Assembly: GCF_023074075.1 (NCBI RefSeq)
Contig: NZ_JADPKT010000020.1
Location: 186,001 to 250,000 of the forward strand
Reading direction: 5' to 3'
Source: Bradyrhizobium sp. 138
GTDB taxonomy: Bacteria; Pseudomonadota; Alphaproteobacteria; Rhizobiales; Xanthobacteraceae
DNA: 64,000 nucleotides
Below the pieces are notes generated by a model, which worked only from the letters and a program-made list of their open reading frames with translations, had not been told where the DNA came from and did not search any database. The translations under genes and the position numbers were made by a program. Positions 1-8,246 of the stretch are shown here, in pieces (position 1 is the first letter of the stretch; every line of letters begins with the position of its first letter).

Positions 1-1088
1 TCGGCCAGCGCCTCCAGCCGGTTGAGCGGCACGCCCGACATTTCGGCGGCCTTCTCCAGCGTGTATTCCGAGACGAACTTGGCGAACTCGTCATAGCTCA
101 TGTCCGTGGCGTCGTTGGGCTTCGCCGCGCCCGTCGCCTTCTTCTGCAGCGGATGCTCGGGCCGCAGGCCATAACCGATGTCGGTCTGGCCGCGTTTGAA
201 CACGGTATGCTTGGCGACGAAGTCCTTGTTGACCCGGCCGGTCCTGATGATGTGGTTGGCGATGGCGTTGAGGATGTAGAGGTCGGTCTGCGGCTTGAAC
301 ACCATGCCGATGTCGGCGAGGTCGAACGAGCGGTGCTCGAAGGTCGAGAGCACGGCGACCCGGACATGCGGCGCAGACAGACGGCGGTCGGCCAGGCGCG
401 TCCATAGGATCGGATGCATCTCAGCCATGTTGGAGCCCCACAGCACGAACGCGTCGGTGGCCTCGATGTCGTCATAGCAGCCGGGCGGCTCGTCGATCCC
501 GAAGGTCCGCATCATGCCGGCCACGGCCGAGGCCATGCAGTGCCGTGCATTGGGGTCGATGTTGTTGGTGCGGAAGCCGGCCTTGAACAGCTTCGAGGCG
601 GCATAGCCTTCCCAGATCGTCCACTGGCCGGAGCCGAACATGGCGACGCCGTTGGGCCCACGCTTCTTGATCGCCTCCTTCCACTTCAGCTCCATGATGT
701 CGAAGGCTTCGGTCCAGGATACAGGCGTGAACTCGCCGTTCTTGTCGTATTTGCCGTTCGCCTTGCGTAGCATCGGCTGGGTCAGGCGGGCGTGGCCGTA
801 CATGATCTTCGAGAGGAAGTAGCCCTTGACGCAGTTGAGGCCGCGATTGACCTCGGCCTTGATGTCGCCGTGGGTGGCGACGACGCGATTGTCCTTGGTC
901 GCGACCATCACCGAGCAGCCGGTGCCGCAGAAGCGGCAGGCGGCCTTGGCCCACTTCATTTCGCTGTTGTTGCGCTCGGTGACGAGATTGGCGGCGAGCG
1001 CCGGAGCCGGCATGCCAGCGGCGGCGGCCGCGATTGCGGCGGCCTCGAGCTTGAGCATCTGGCGGCGGTCGAGCTTGGGCGATGTCAT
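1..1088 (-). CDS. napA: Periplasmic nitrate reductase catalytic subunit NapA (N-terminal part, cut by window edge)
   Basis: About 362 codons of the N-terminal part are visible; the rest lies left of the window. NapA is the periplasmic molybdenum enzyme that reduces nitrate to nitrite. The protein begins with a twin-arginine signal (DRRQMLK followed by an Ala-rich stretch ending PALA), so it should be exported folded by Tat. A [4Fe-4S] site follows: CRFCGTGC and a fourth Cys in GLNCVKGYF. The molybdenum-ligand Cys lies in [10 protein letters not shown]. The ATG at 1088 starts directly before the Tat motif. It follows napD by 16 nt on the same strand, giving the order napE-napD-napA; napB and napC would be expected beyond the edge. 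Identification is firm from these motifs and from operon context. Confidence 0.96.
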   Translation of the reverse strand, partial: MTSPKLDRRQMLKLEAAAIAAAAAGMPAPALAANLVTERNNSEMKWAKAACRFCGTGCSVMVATKDNRVVATHGDIKAEVNRGLNCVKGYFLSKIMYGHARLTQPMLRKANGKYDKNGEFTPVSWTEAFDIMELKWKEAIKKRGPNGVAMFGSGQWTIWEGYAASKLFKAGFRTNNIDPNARHCMASAVAGMMRTFGIDEPPGCYDDIEATDAFVLWGSNMAEMHPILWTRLADRRLSAPHVRVAVLSTFEHRSFDLADIGMVFKPQTDLYILNAIANHIIRTGRVNKDFVAKHTVFKRGQTDIGYGLRPEHPLQKKATGAAKPNDATDMSYDEFAKFVSEYTLEKAAEMSGVPLNRLEALA

Positions 1089-1104
1089 GATGGCTCTTCC
1101 TGAC

Positions 1105-1419
1105 TCAGGCGGTTTCGATGGCGTGGAAGACCAGTGCTGCGGAATAGACGTGTTGCAGCGACTGGATGGTGTTGAGCAGGGTGCCGAGGCTGCCGGCATC
1201 GGGCGCTTCGGTCACCACGACGAGCTTGCCGCGCGGATCGCAGCCGTGAATCTCGCAGCCGGGCAGCGCGGTGATCTCGGCTTCGAGCTCGGCGAGACGC
1301 TCGGGACGCGCCTGCACGATGATGCTGGCGATCTCGGCGCCGGGCGGCGCGATGATGCGATCGGCGCTGAGCACCCGGCCGGTAATCAAGGCGCGGCGAT
1401 TGAGTGTGGCGTGAGCCAT
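1105..1419 (-). CDS. napD: NapD, chaperone for NapA
   Basis: A 104-aa cytoplasmic protein of the NapD family, which binds the twin-arginine signal peptide of NapA and holds back export until the cofactor is loaded. The body ([20 protein letters not shown], then a GCEIHG segment and a [10 protein letters not shown] segment) fits the small ferredoxin-like fold of NapD. I chose the ATG at 1419 (MAHATLNRR). A TTG at 1449 would extend it by ten residues and overlap the napE stop, but the ATG has a better placed purine-rich stretch (AAAGACAGG). It sits between napE and napA on the same strand, as in other rhizobial nap operons. Confidence 0.92.
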   Translation of the reverse strand: MAHATLNRRALITGRVLSADRIIAPPGAEIASIIVQARPERLAELEAEITALPGCEIHGCDPRGKLVVVTEAPDAGSLGTLLNTIQSLQHVYSAALVFHAIETA

Positions 1420-1445
1420 GATGCCTGTCTTTCGCTGGTAAGGAA

Positions 1446-1631
1446 TCAATGCGGAGAGGGCGGCGGGCCGGGAGGACCGGCGAACATCTGGTAGATCCAG
1501 ACCCCGAGCCCGTAGGTGCCGACTGTTCCGACCGCGAGGACGGGCATCACGACCGCGGTCAGGAATAGGAAGGCGAAAATCTCCATGCGCTTACGGCGCA
1601 CGCGGGAAGGCGTGTCGTCAGGGGCCGACAT
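1446..1631 (-). CDS. napE: NapE, small membrane protein of the nap operon
   Basis: A 61-aa protein with a basic N-terminus (RVRRKRMEIFAF), one hydrophobic segment of about 25 residues (residues 18-45) and a Pro-rich tail. This matches NapE, the small integral membrane protein encoded first in napEDABC operons. Its exact role is not established in the family. Start ATG at 1631 follows an AGAGAG stretch. It is the first gene of the operon, and the FNR/FixK box lies about 90 bp upstream. Confidence 0.88.
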   Translation of the reverse strand: MSAPDDTPSRVRRKRMEIFAFLFLTAVVMPVLAVGTVGTYGLGVWIYQMFAGPPGPPPSPH

Positions 1632-1721
1632 ATCGGTCTCTCTGATAATGGTGCGGGGAATCGAGACGGCATCCGGGCCGTTGCCTTGCGTTACTTTAGA
1701 TCTGTTCGAGCCGCTAACGCG

Positions 1722-1735
1722 TTGATCTGAATCAA
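1722..1735 (-). promoter_or_regulatory. FNR/FixK/NnrR-type box upstream of nap operon
   Basis: The 14-mer TTGATCTGAATCAA matches the FNR-family consensus TTGAT-N4-ATCAA perfectly. It lies 91 bp upstream of the napE start, a fitting position for activation by FixK2 or another Crp/FNR regulator under low oxygen. FixK-dependent control of nap is known in Bradyrhizobium; the specific regulator here is an inference. Confidence 0.85.
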
Positions 1736-1864
1736 CCAGCCGGGTTTGCAGGAGCCCGTAGTGGGTGCCGGATTCCCGCTTTCATTGCCACGCACGGTCG
1801 AGGGAGCGATCTGCCGCGCGGCGGAATTGCGATTCCGTGGACAGCGCCGCTTCACGCATTAAGA

Positions 1865-1878
1865 TGTTGCTAACAACA
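1865..1878. promoter_or_regulatory. Short palindrome upstream of the luciferase-like gene
   Basis: TGTTG-CTAA-CAACA is a perfect inverted repeat with 5-bp arms, 20 bp before the ATG at 1899. It could be an operator for a dimeric repressor. No regulator gene is adjacent, so the role is only suggested. Confidence 0.35.
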
Positions 1879-1898
1879 CTAAGCGGGAGAGCGGCGCC

Positions 1899-3101
1899 AT
1901 GAAGTTCGGCATCTTCTACGAGCTGCAATTGCCGCGGCCCTGGTTGGCCGGCGACGAGCTCGCCCTCTACCAGAACGCGCTCTCGCAGTTGGAGCTCGCC
2001 GACAAGCTCGGCTACAACCATGCCTGGGTGGTCGAGCATCATTTCCTCGAGGAATATTCGCACTCGCCCTCGCCGGAATCGTTCCTCGCCGCCGCGAGCC
2101 AGCGCACCAAAAACATCCGGCTCGGCCACGGCATCCTCCAGCTCACCACCAACCATCCGGCGCGCGTCGCCGAGCGTGTCGCGGTGCTGGATCTGCTCAG
2201 CAACGGCCGCTGCGAATTCGGCATGGGCGAGAGTGCGTCGATCACCGAACTCACCCCGTTCGGCCGCGACATGGAGACCAAGAAGGAGGTGTTCGAGGAG
2301 GCCGTGGCCGCGATCTTCCCGATGTTCAAGGACGCAGGCTCCGAGCATCACGGCAAATATTTCGACATCCCGTTGCGCAACGTGGTGCCCAAGCCCGTGC
2401 AGAAGCCGCATCCGCCGCTGTGGATGGCCTGCTCGCAGTTGCCGACCATCGAGCGCGCCGGCCGCCACGGTTTTGGCGCGCTCGGCTTCCAGTTCGTCAG
2501 CGCCGACGCCGCCCATGCCTGGGTGCACGCCTATTACAACGCGATGACCAAACGGCTCTCCAAGCTGGCCGATTACGAGATCAACCCCAACATGGCGCTG
2601 GTCTCGTTCTTCATGTGCGCCAAGACCGACGAGGAGGCGCGTGCGCGCGCCGACGGCGCCACCTTCTTCCAGTTCGCGCTCCGCTTCTACGGCGCCTCGC
2701 AGAACCGCCAGCGTCCCGCGCCCTACACCGTCAACATGTGGGACGAGTACAACAAGTGGAAGCGCGATAACCCCGAGGCGCAGGAGGCCGCACTGCGCGG
2801 CGGCCTGATCGGCTCGCCCGAGACGATCCGCCGGAAGCTGAAGCGCTTCCAGTCCTCGCATATCGACCAGGTCATCCTGCTCAACCAGGCCGGCAAGAAC
2901 AGCCACGAGCACATCTGCGAATCGCTCGAGCTGTTCGGCCGCGAGGTGATGCCGGAATTCCAGAACGATCCGGCGCAAGCCGAATGGAAGCAGGGCGTCA
3001 TGAGCGGTGAGATCCAGCTTGAGGAGATCGACACCGAGGCTTTTACGGACCGCTACGGCAAGCTGGCGATCAACGTGGCGCCGGCGAAGGCGGCGGGGTA
3101 G
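1899..3101 (+). CDS. LLM-class flavin-dependent oxidoreductase (luciferase-like monooxygenase)
   Basis: A 400-aa protein of the bacterial luciferase-like family, which uses reduced FMN or F420 and oxygen on varied substrates. The N-terminus MKFGIFYELQLPRPW begins strand 1 of the TIM barrel. WVVEHHFLEEYSHSPSPESFLAA is the typical VEHH segment followed by the conserved SPE region, and later segments (NGRCEFGMGE, KPHPPLWMACS) follow the family order. Length is usual. ATG at 1899 is preceded by GGGAGAGCGG. It is a single gene between the divergent nap operon and convergent membrane genes. The substrate cannot be told from sequence. It belongs to the same superfamily as SsuD further right but is clearly a different branch. 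Confidence 0.88.
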   Translation: MKFGIFYELQLPRPWLAGDELALYQNALSQLELADKLGYNHAWVVEHHFLEEYSHSPSPESFLAAASQRTKNIRLGHGILQLTTNHPARVAERVAVLDLLSNGRCEFGMGESASITELTPFGRDMETKKEVFEEAVAAIFPMFKDAGSEHHGKYFDIPLRNVVPKPVQKPHPPLWMACSQLPTIERAGRHGFGALGFQFVSADAAHAWVHAYYNAMTKRLSKLADYEINPNMALVSFFMCAKTDEEARARADGATFFQFALRFYGASQNRQRPAPYTVNMWDEYNKWKRDNPEAQEAALRGGLIGSPETIRRKLKRFQSSHIDQVILLNQAGKNSHEHICESLELFGREVMPEFQNDPAQAEWKQGVMSGEIQLEEIDTEAFTDRYGKLAINVAPAKAAG

Positions 3102-3107
3102 GGCTAT

Positions 3108-3587
3108 TTAGTCCCAGTAGGGAATGGCCGGACGCGAGATCATCAGCCAGAAGATCATCAGCACGGCCGCGAACGCCGGAAAGCCGAAGGCGAACCACCA
3201 TCGGAAGAGACGGTGATAGCGGGCAGGCAGCTTGGTGTTGGTCGCAACCGCTGCGACGGCGAGATCGCGCATCTGCATCTGCATCCACACCACCGGCAGC
3301 CAAAAGGCACCGGTCGCCAGATAGAGTGCGATGGAGGCCGCAATCCAGCCGTCGCCGAGGGAATACCCGCTCGACCAGGCGAGCCATGTGCCGGTGATCG
3401 GCTGCAGGATCACGGCGCTCGCCGTGAACAGGAAGTCGGCCAGCACCACGGTCCGCGCAACGCCCGCGATCTCGCGCGGGTCGCCGCGCAGATGCGCCAT
3501 CAGCATGAAGAAGGCGATGCCGGCACCGGTGCCGAGCAGGACCGCCGCACCGATGATGTGCGCCATCTTCACCAGGAAGTAGAGCAT
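3108..3587 (-). CDS. DUF2269-like integral membrane protein
   Basis: A 159-aa membrane protein with about four hydrophobic helices. The first carries LYFLVKMAHIIGAAVLLG with a membrane His, and later segments include LQPITGTWLAW and ARYHRLFRWWFAFG. The arrangement resembles DUF2269 family proteins of unknown function. The ATG at 3587 overlaps the stop of the upstream SDR/DoxX gene as ATGA, which indicates translational coupling. A longer reading from further upstream would lie inside that gene in another frame and lacks membrane character. The overlap suggests that the two products work together at the membrane. Confidence 0.75.
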   Translation of the reverse strand: MLYFLVKMAHIIGAAVLLGTGAGIAFFMLMAHLRGDPREIAGVARTVVLADFLFTASAVILQPITGTWLAWSSGYSLGDGWIAASIALYLATGAFWLPVVWMQMQMRDLAVAAVATNTKLPARYHRLFRWWFAFGFPAFAAVLMIFWLMISRPAIPYWD

Positions 3588-4861
3588 CAGCGATCCTCCC
3601 GGATCGCCATGGCGACCAGGTTGAGCATGATCACCGGCCAGATCTTCAGCATCGGCCCAAGCGGATCGGCCCACAGCCGCGGCACCAGCACCGTGCCGAT
3701 CAAGGCATAGGTGAGCGAGATGATCAGTGCTGCCCAGAGCCCGTAGCGGCTCAGAGGGCGCCAGAGGATGGAAAGGCCGATGACGAGGTCGGCGAGGGCG
3801 CCAGCGGTCACGGTGACCGCCGCGAATCTCTCCTGCAGCCCGCCCTCCCGCAGCAACGACATGCCGATATCCCAGCCCGGACCGAGCGAGATGATGCCTG
3901 TGCTGATCCAGAACAGGCCGAAGACGCCGAAGATCAGCGGCTTGAGTGCATACAGCCGTGCAAACCAGCGTTCCTGCACTGAGGCGGGCTCGCGCGCGAG
4001 CGCGACTGCAAGCTCACGGGGGCGCATGCCAGTCATCTGGCGCCATGGCTCGGGATCTCCAGTCGCGCCGCGCCGCATTTCCGCCTGTGCTGTCGTATTC
4101 ACGGGTGTTCGCCACCCCAGCATCTGCGCAACGTCGCCGGCGCGGTAAGCGGCCGAAGCCGCCCAGGCTGGCAGGTTCAGGCGGTGGGCGGGCCGCCAGC
4201 GCAGCCAGGCGCGAAGGAGCGCAACCGCGTCGCTGAAGGCAATTCGCTCTGGACCGGCGAGATCAAGCGCGACGCGGGAGGGAGCGCCCGGTTGCAGGAA
4301 GAACACCACGGTCTCGACCACGTCGTCGAGATGCACCGGTTGAATCGCCGCCGTATCGGGCATAACGGGTAGAATCGGCAGTGCGGCCAGCCCGCGCAAG
4401 AGCGCGCTGCCGCCATAGGCGGGCCGGCCAACGACGACCGAAGGCCGCAATACGATCCAATCGAGATCTCGTGCCATCAAGGCGGCTTCGCCTTCCCGCT
4501 TGCTGCGCGAGAAATCGGAGCGGGCGTCGCGATCGACGCCGATCGCCGAGAACAGGATGACACGGCGGACGCCCATGCTTTCACAGGCGGCATAGAGCGC
4601 CCCGCTGCCGGCGACATGGACGCCTTGCATGTCCTGTCCCTGTAGGGCACCCGCCGCATTGATGACGGCATCGACGCCTGCAAGAACGCCCTTCCATTCC
4701 GAAGAGTCCGTGGTGCGCGCGAGATCGAGCGTGATGTGGTGCCTGCCGGGTATCGTCACGGCATGTCGGGACACCAATATGCATTCATGTCCGTCGGCGG
4801 ACAGCCTGGCGTAGATTGCCGACCCAACAAGTCCTGTGCCCCCGACGAGAAGGACGCGCAT
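3587..4861 (-). CDS. SDR-family NAD(P)-binding protein fused to a DoxX-like membrane domain
   Basis: A 424-aa two-part protein. Residues 1 to about 290 form an extended SDR / NmrA-like Rossmann domain: the glycine-rich motif VGGTGLVGSAIY at the very N-terminus, NAAGALQGQ, and IQPVHLDDVVE typical of atypical SDRs acting on quinone-related or nucleotide-sugar substrates. Residues from about 305 hold four hydrophobic helices (LKPLIFGVFGLFWISTGI and following) resembling DoxX-like proteins. ATG at 4861 opens directly on the cofactor motif. It is followed by the overlapping DUF2269-like gene. The catalytic Tyr-x3-Lys of classical SDRs is not obvious, so binding without catalysis is possible. Confidence 0.8.
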   Translation of the reverse strand: MRVLLVGGTGLVGSAIYARLSADGHECILVSRHAVTIPGRHHITLDLARTTDSSEWKGVLAGVDAVINAAGALQGQDMQGVHVAGSGALYAACESMGVRRVILFSAIGVDRDARSDFSRSKREGEAALMARDLDWIVLRPSVVVGRPAYGGSALLRGLAALPILPVMPDTAAIQPVHLDDVVETVVFFLQPGAPSRVALDLAGPERIAFSDAVALLRAWLRWRPAHRLNLPAWAASAAYRAGDVAQMLGWRTPVNTTAQAEMRRGATGDPEPWRQMTGMRPRELAVALAREPASVQERWFARLYALKPLIFGVFGLFWISTGIISLGPGWDIGMSLLREGGLQERFAAVTVTAGALADLVIGLSILWRPLSRYGLWAALIISLTYALIGTVLVPRLWADPLGPMLKIWPVIMLNLVAMAIREDR

Positions 4862-5197
4862 TCACTGATCCTTCGATAGGCGGTCCGGGCGTTGTAACCG
4901 CTGATCAAACCTGGAAGATCCGGAGCGATAAAGCGGGGCTGATGCGATCGTTCCTCGCGGCGGAACCGGGGTGTTCGCTGCCGGCAACTTCGTTCGTCTG
5001 GAGAGCATCTCACCTCTTGAGGCGACGACGCTTGCCATGGATTTGCAGTGCCATCGATATGGGCCGTTACGACTTGCGCTCGTGAGCTCAAGCGGCTCGG
5101 ATTGGGGCGGAAGGCCTGAATTCGCAGGTCGCTCCGGCTTCCGGCAAAATGCCGTTGCTGTTATCCTCTCGCAAAAGAACCTCTTGCGGAGGAAACG
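4862..5197. other. Divergent intergenic region between the SDR gene and the LuxR gene
   Basis: These 336 bases separate two divergently transcribed genes and must hold both promoters. I see no coding pattern. The LuxR-gene ribosome site (GCGGAGG) lies at 5187-5192. It can pair weakly with CCTC at 5180-5183 across a TTGCG loop. No confident -35/-10 or operator could be read. Confidence 0.5.
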
Positions 5198-5980
5198 ATG
5201 CGGCCTCAGGTGATGCCTGCAAGTCCAGCCCCTGGTGATGTCGCGCCGGCGGTGCTCGCCATCGGCCGACCTGACTTCCCGAACGTCCTCATCGACACGC
5301 TGCGCCGCCAGGCCGCTGTCGGCCATTGCATGGTGTTCGCGTTGAACCGTGCCGGTGCCGCGACCTGCCTGCTCGATGCCGGCAACATCCCGATCGGCGG
5401 CGATCTCGGCGCGGTCTATGCCAGCCAATTCCACGAATCCGATCCCAACCGCGATGCACTGTTCGAAGCCGAGGGCGGCGCCCCGATCATGCTGCCGTCC
5501 TTCGCGCCGCGCATGTACGGCGCGCGCTACCGGAAGATCTTCTTCCACGATTCCGGCATCGTCGATAAATGCGCGACCGCGATCTGGACTGGCGATACCT
5601 GCTTCTACGTCAACTTCTATCGCATCGCGGCCCAGGGCCGCTTCACCGCCGCGCAGCGCGAACGGCTTCAGGCGATCGCGCCTGCGATCGGCGCGAGCGT
5701 GGCGCGCCATTTTCAGGAGAAGGCGGCGCCCGAACAATCTCTCGCCGCCTTGTTCGCGACGCGCGCGCCGCTCGCCGGTCTCACGCCGCGTGAGCAGGAG
5801 GTCTGCCGCCGCATCCTCACAGGCTTCAGCTCCGAGGCGATCTCGCAAGAACTCGGCATCAGCCTGCATTCGACCCTGACCTACCGCAAGCGCGCCTATG
5901 AACGGCTCGGCATCTCCTCGCAGAGCGAGCTGTTTGCGATCGTGCTGGGCCTGCTCGCCGGGCCGCGCAGCCTGAACTAG
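5198..5980 (+). CDS. LuxR-family HTH transcriptional regulator
   Basis: A 260-aa regulator. The C-terminal 65 residues are a LuxR-type HTH: LTPREQEVCRRILTGFSSEA, then ISQELGISLHSTLTYRKRAYERLGISSQSELFA, where LTPRE and the recognition helix are typical. The N-terminal 190 residues (IRR-free sensory part with FFHDSGIVDK and YVNFYR segments) are of a kind common in Bradyrhizobium but do not show the autoinducer-binding residues of quorum-sensing LuxR proteins that I could recognise. ATG at 5198 follows GCGGAGGAAAC. The gene stands alone, divergent from the SDR gene. A decayed copy of the HTH end lies at 7003-7134. Target genes are unknown. Confidence 0.85.
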   Translation: MRPQVMPASPAPGDVAPAVLAIGRPDFPNVLIDTLRRQAAVGHCMVFALNRAGAATCLLDAGNIPIGGDLGAVYASQFHESDPNRDALFEAEGGAPIMLPSFAPRMYGARYRKIFFHDSGIVDKCATAIWTGDTCFYVNFYRIAAQGRFTAAQRERLQAIAPAIGASVARHFQEKAAPEQSLAALFATRAPLAGLTPREQEVCRRILTGFSSEAISQELGISLHSTLTYRKRAYERLGISSQSELFAIVLGLLAGPRSLN

Positions 5981-6190
5981 GTCGGGAGGACTCCAGGTCC
6001 GAGATCTCCGTGTTTCTTGCGTCCCGAGATCACCTCGTCTTCGCGGAAGTTGCGTGGGTATCATGGGGCAGGATTGATCCCACGTCGCGCAACATCGTTC
6101 CTACGAACTGCGAAGCTTCCGATGCGATGTCATCAGGAACGTTCGCGCGCGGGTTTGATTGGCATGTCATCGTCAATCGGAGTTGAAACA

Positions 6191-6499
6191 ATGCGAAAGA
6201 CAATTTTTTCAGTGGCAATGTGTGCATTGCTTGCCGGCGCGTCGGTCGGTTTCGCCCACGCGCAGGCAGGAGGTGCAGGTGGAACGGGCGGCGCGGGTGG
6301 AAGCGCTGGTGGAACCGGCGCTAGCTCTGGTAGCGGAACGGGCGATGCAGCGGGTGCAGCAGCAACGGGCGGTGCTGGTGCCGCGGGTGGAACCACTGGC
6401 TCCAACGCGGGTGCCAGCGGGAGCGGCGCGAATAGCAGCGGCCAAGGCGGCCCCCAGACTCCGCGACCTGGCGGGAGCAACGATCCAACCCGACGGTAA
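6191..6499 (+). CDS. Small exported Gly/Ala/Ser-rich protein
   Basis: A 102-aa protein with a clear Sec signal peptide (MRKTIFSVAMCALLAGASVG, probable cleavage after AHA at about residue 24). The mature part of about 75 residues is almost wholly Gly, Ala, Ser and Thr (GGAGGTGGAGGSAGGTG and similar) and ends PRPGGSNDPTRR. Start ATG 6191 has a CGGAG site eight bases upstream; a longer reading from 6017 would place the signal peptide internally. Such proteins are common in Bradyrhizobium and have no assigned function. It is probably a disordered periplasmic or secreted protein. Confidence 0.7.
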   Translation: MRKTIFSVAMCALLAGASVGFAHAQAGGAGGTGGAGGSAGGTGASSGSGTGDAAGAAATGGAGAAGGTTGSNAGASGSGANSSGQGGPQTPRPGGSNDPTRR

Positions 6500-6620
6500 C
6501 GACATTCTCGTTCGATGATCGGGTAGGAGAGAGGGAAAGCCGCTGAATCAGCTCAGCAGCTTCCCCTCCGCGTTGCTGGCCAGGTGCGGGGAGTCGGCCA
6601 GCGCCCAAGCGGTACGGCCT

Positions 6621-6893
6621 CTATGGGCTGAACAAACTGTGGAGAAAACGATCCTTTTCGCCAGGCGCGTAACCCTGAGACGCGCCAAAATACGGCTCAC
6701 TGGAGCCAGGGTAGGGCGCGGCCCCATACTGTGCCGGCGGTGGCACATAGGCAAAACTCGAAGCGGGACCTGATGCGGACATGCCCGGATTCGAATGAAC
6801 AATGGCGTGCCGCCGGTGTGGGTGATGCACCTGTGCCGCGTTCGCAACGCCGCCGAAGGTGATCAGAAGGCCCAAGGCCAGAATGAAGCGCAT
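6621..6893 (-). CDS. Small exported His/Pro-containing hypothetical protein
   Basis: A 90-aa protein with a signal peptide (MRFILALGLLITFGGVANA, cleavage after ANA at residue 19). The mature part is rich in His (QVHHPHRRHAIVH), Pro, Tyr and Gly and ends KDRFLHSLFSP. ATG 6893 follows TGGAG; the longer reading to 6953 would bury the signal. It is convergent with the Gly-rich gene at 6191. I do not recognise a family. The His-rich start of the mature chain could bind metal, but that is only a guess. Confidence 0.6.
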   Translation of the reverse strand: MRFILALGLLITFGGVANAAQVHHPHRRHAIVHSNPGMSASGPASSFAYVPPPAQYGAAPYPGSSEPYFGASQGYAPGEKDRFLHSLFSP

Positions 6894-7002
6894 CGGTTTT
6901 TTCTCCAAATGCCCCGCCTGCATAGTTAGCGCTCGGCCGCAGCGCCCCAACACATGGCGGCCTCACGATTCCTCACATCCCCGGCATCGGAGGGCATCTC
7001 CT

Positions 7003-7134
7003 TCCGAGGCGATCTCGAAAGGACTCGGCGTCAGCCTGCATTTGACCCTGATCTACCGCAAGCGTGCCTATGGGCGGCTCGGCTTTTCCTCACAGAGTGA
7101 GCTGCTAGCGATCGCTCGGGGCCTCACGGCCTGA
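7003..7134 (+). pseudogene. Decayed duplicate of the LuxR-type HTH end
   Basis: The translation SEAISKGLGVSLHLTLIYRKRAYGRLGFSSQSELLAIARGL aligns without gaps to the last 45 residues of the LuxR-type regulator at 5198-5980 and ends in a stop at the matching place. The DNA is also clearly alike. No sensory domain or LTPRE start of the HTH precedes it; upstream sequence is unrelated and enters the 5' side of the small gene on the other strand. It is best read as a remnant of a local duplication rather than an expressed protein. Confidence 0.75.
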
Positions 7135-7291
7135 ACTGAGGGCAATGTCACGCAGTACTTCCAATTCTTATGTTGCCGAACAAGAGTTCGGCGTTAACCA
7201 TCACCGACGGTTCCAGTCCGAGCGACATCGCTTCGAAGTTTCTTAAATTTTGCTGGGTACCTCTCTTGGGCATGGTGACCTGGAGAAGGGT

Positions 7292-8158
7292 ATGAGCAAG
7301 CGGCCCAAACGCGGCAAGAAGGCGGAGACGCTCGCGCTGCCGATGGCCGCGCGCGTTGCAATTGGCGTCGTGGCCGTCGCCGCATTGGGCTACGGTTTGC
7401 TGTCTCGCCCGGCGAGCGTGCAGCCGGCACGGAAGCCGTCCGCACCCCAAGCTCAGGCATCGTCGACGCCGGTTTACGTGGCACCTCCGGTTCATGCATC
7501 AGCGCCTGCTCCGGCTCCGATTCCAGCCCCGGCACCTCTGGTCGAGCCGCCAAAAGCCGACGCCGACATTCCCGGCGCATTGGTTCGGCAGGTGGTTGAC
7601 TACGCCAGCCACCAGACGCCGGGCACCGTGATCATCGATACCAAGAACACGTTCCTCTATTTCGTCCTGAACGACGCGCAGGCGCTGCGCTACGGCATCG
7701 GTGTCGGCCGCGAAGGTTTCACATGGTCCGGTGAGCAGACTGTGGCTCGCAAGGCAGAATGGCCGGATTGGCATCCGCCTGCGGAGATGGTCACGCGTCA
7801 GCCTTATCTGCCGCGGTTCATGGCAGGTGGCCCCGGCAATCCGCTCGGCGCCCGGGCGATGTATCTGGGCGAGACCGAATATCGAATTCACGGCACCAAC
7901 AAGCCCGATACGATCGGCAAGCGTGTCTCGTCCGGCTGTATCCGGCTGACCAATGAGGACGTCGTGGACCTCTATGAGCGGGTGAAGGTCGGCGCGAAAG
8001 TGATCGTGCTTCCGACAATTGGTGCCCGTCGACCATCCCAGGGCGCGCCACAGGACGCTGCTTTCCGATTCCCGGACCCGGCATCGCCATCGAAGCGGCC
8101 CTTGGCGGCCAACGCACAGATGCTGTCACCTGGAGCGAAGATCGCCGAGGCGCGGTAA
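7292..8158 (+). CDS. L,D-transpeptidase (YkuD family)
   Basis: A 288-aa envelope enzyme expected to form 3-3 peptidoglycan cross-links or to attach proteins to peptidoglycan. It has a basic N-terminus (MSKRPKRGKK), one membrane anchor at about residues 20-40, and a Pro/Ala-rich linker to about residue 100. The YkuD domain covers about 105-245: TVIIDTKNTFLYFVLND at its start, and the catalytic signature IHGTNKPDTIGKRVSSGCIR with the His and the nucleophilic Cys. ATG 7292 has GGAGAAGGG upstream; the longer reading from 7250 is less likely. It is monocistronic, followed by an 18-bp palindrome. Confidence 0.92.
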   Translation: MSKRPKRGKKAETLALPMAARVAIGVVAVAALGYGLLSRPASVQPARKPSAPQAQASSTPVYVAPPVHASAPAPAPIPAPAPLVEPPKADADIPGALVRQVVDYASHQTPGTVIIDTKNTFLYFVLNDAQALRYGIGVGREGFTWSGEQTVARKAEWPDWHPPAEMVTRQPYLPRFMAGGPGNPLGARAMYLGETEYRIHGTNKPDTIGKRVSSGCIRLTNEDVVDLYERVKVGAKVIVLPTIGARRPSQGAPQDAAFRFPDPASPSKRPLAANAQMLSPGAKIAEAR

Positions 8159-8166
8159 CTCGGTCG

Positions 8167-8184
8167 GTCCCTATCGCTAGGGAC
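8167..8184. repeat. Perfect short hairpin between L,D-transpeptidase and P450 genes
   Basis: GTCCCTA-TCGC-TAGGGAC is a perfect inverted repeat with 7-bp arms, 8 bp after the transpeptidase stop and about 60 bp before the P450 start. It has no T-tract, so it may be an operator or an RNA-stabilising hairpin rather than a classic terminator. Confidence 0.5.
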
Positions 8185-8246
8185 AGACGCCGGCAACGGA
8201 GTTCGCTAGTCTGCCCTGAAGCACACGAGGATCCAGGGAGACCGCC

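Noticed and set aside
1782..2978. Minus-strand open frame of 398 codons
   Set aside because: It is antisense to the clear luciferase-like gene, which has family motifs and a ribosome site.
5198..5980. Quorum-sensing LuxR with a partner autoinducer synthase
   Set aside because: The conserved autoinducer-binding residues are not recognisable and no LuxI-like gene is nearby.
4862..6064. Minus-strand open frame of 400 codons
   Set aside because: It covers the LuxR gene in antisense and the divergent promoter region; no motif in its translation.
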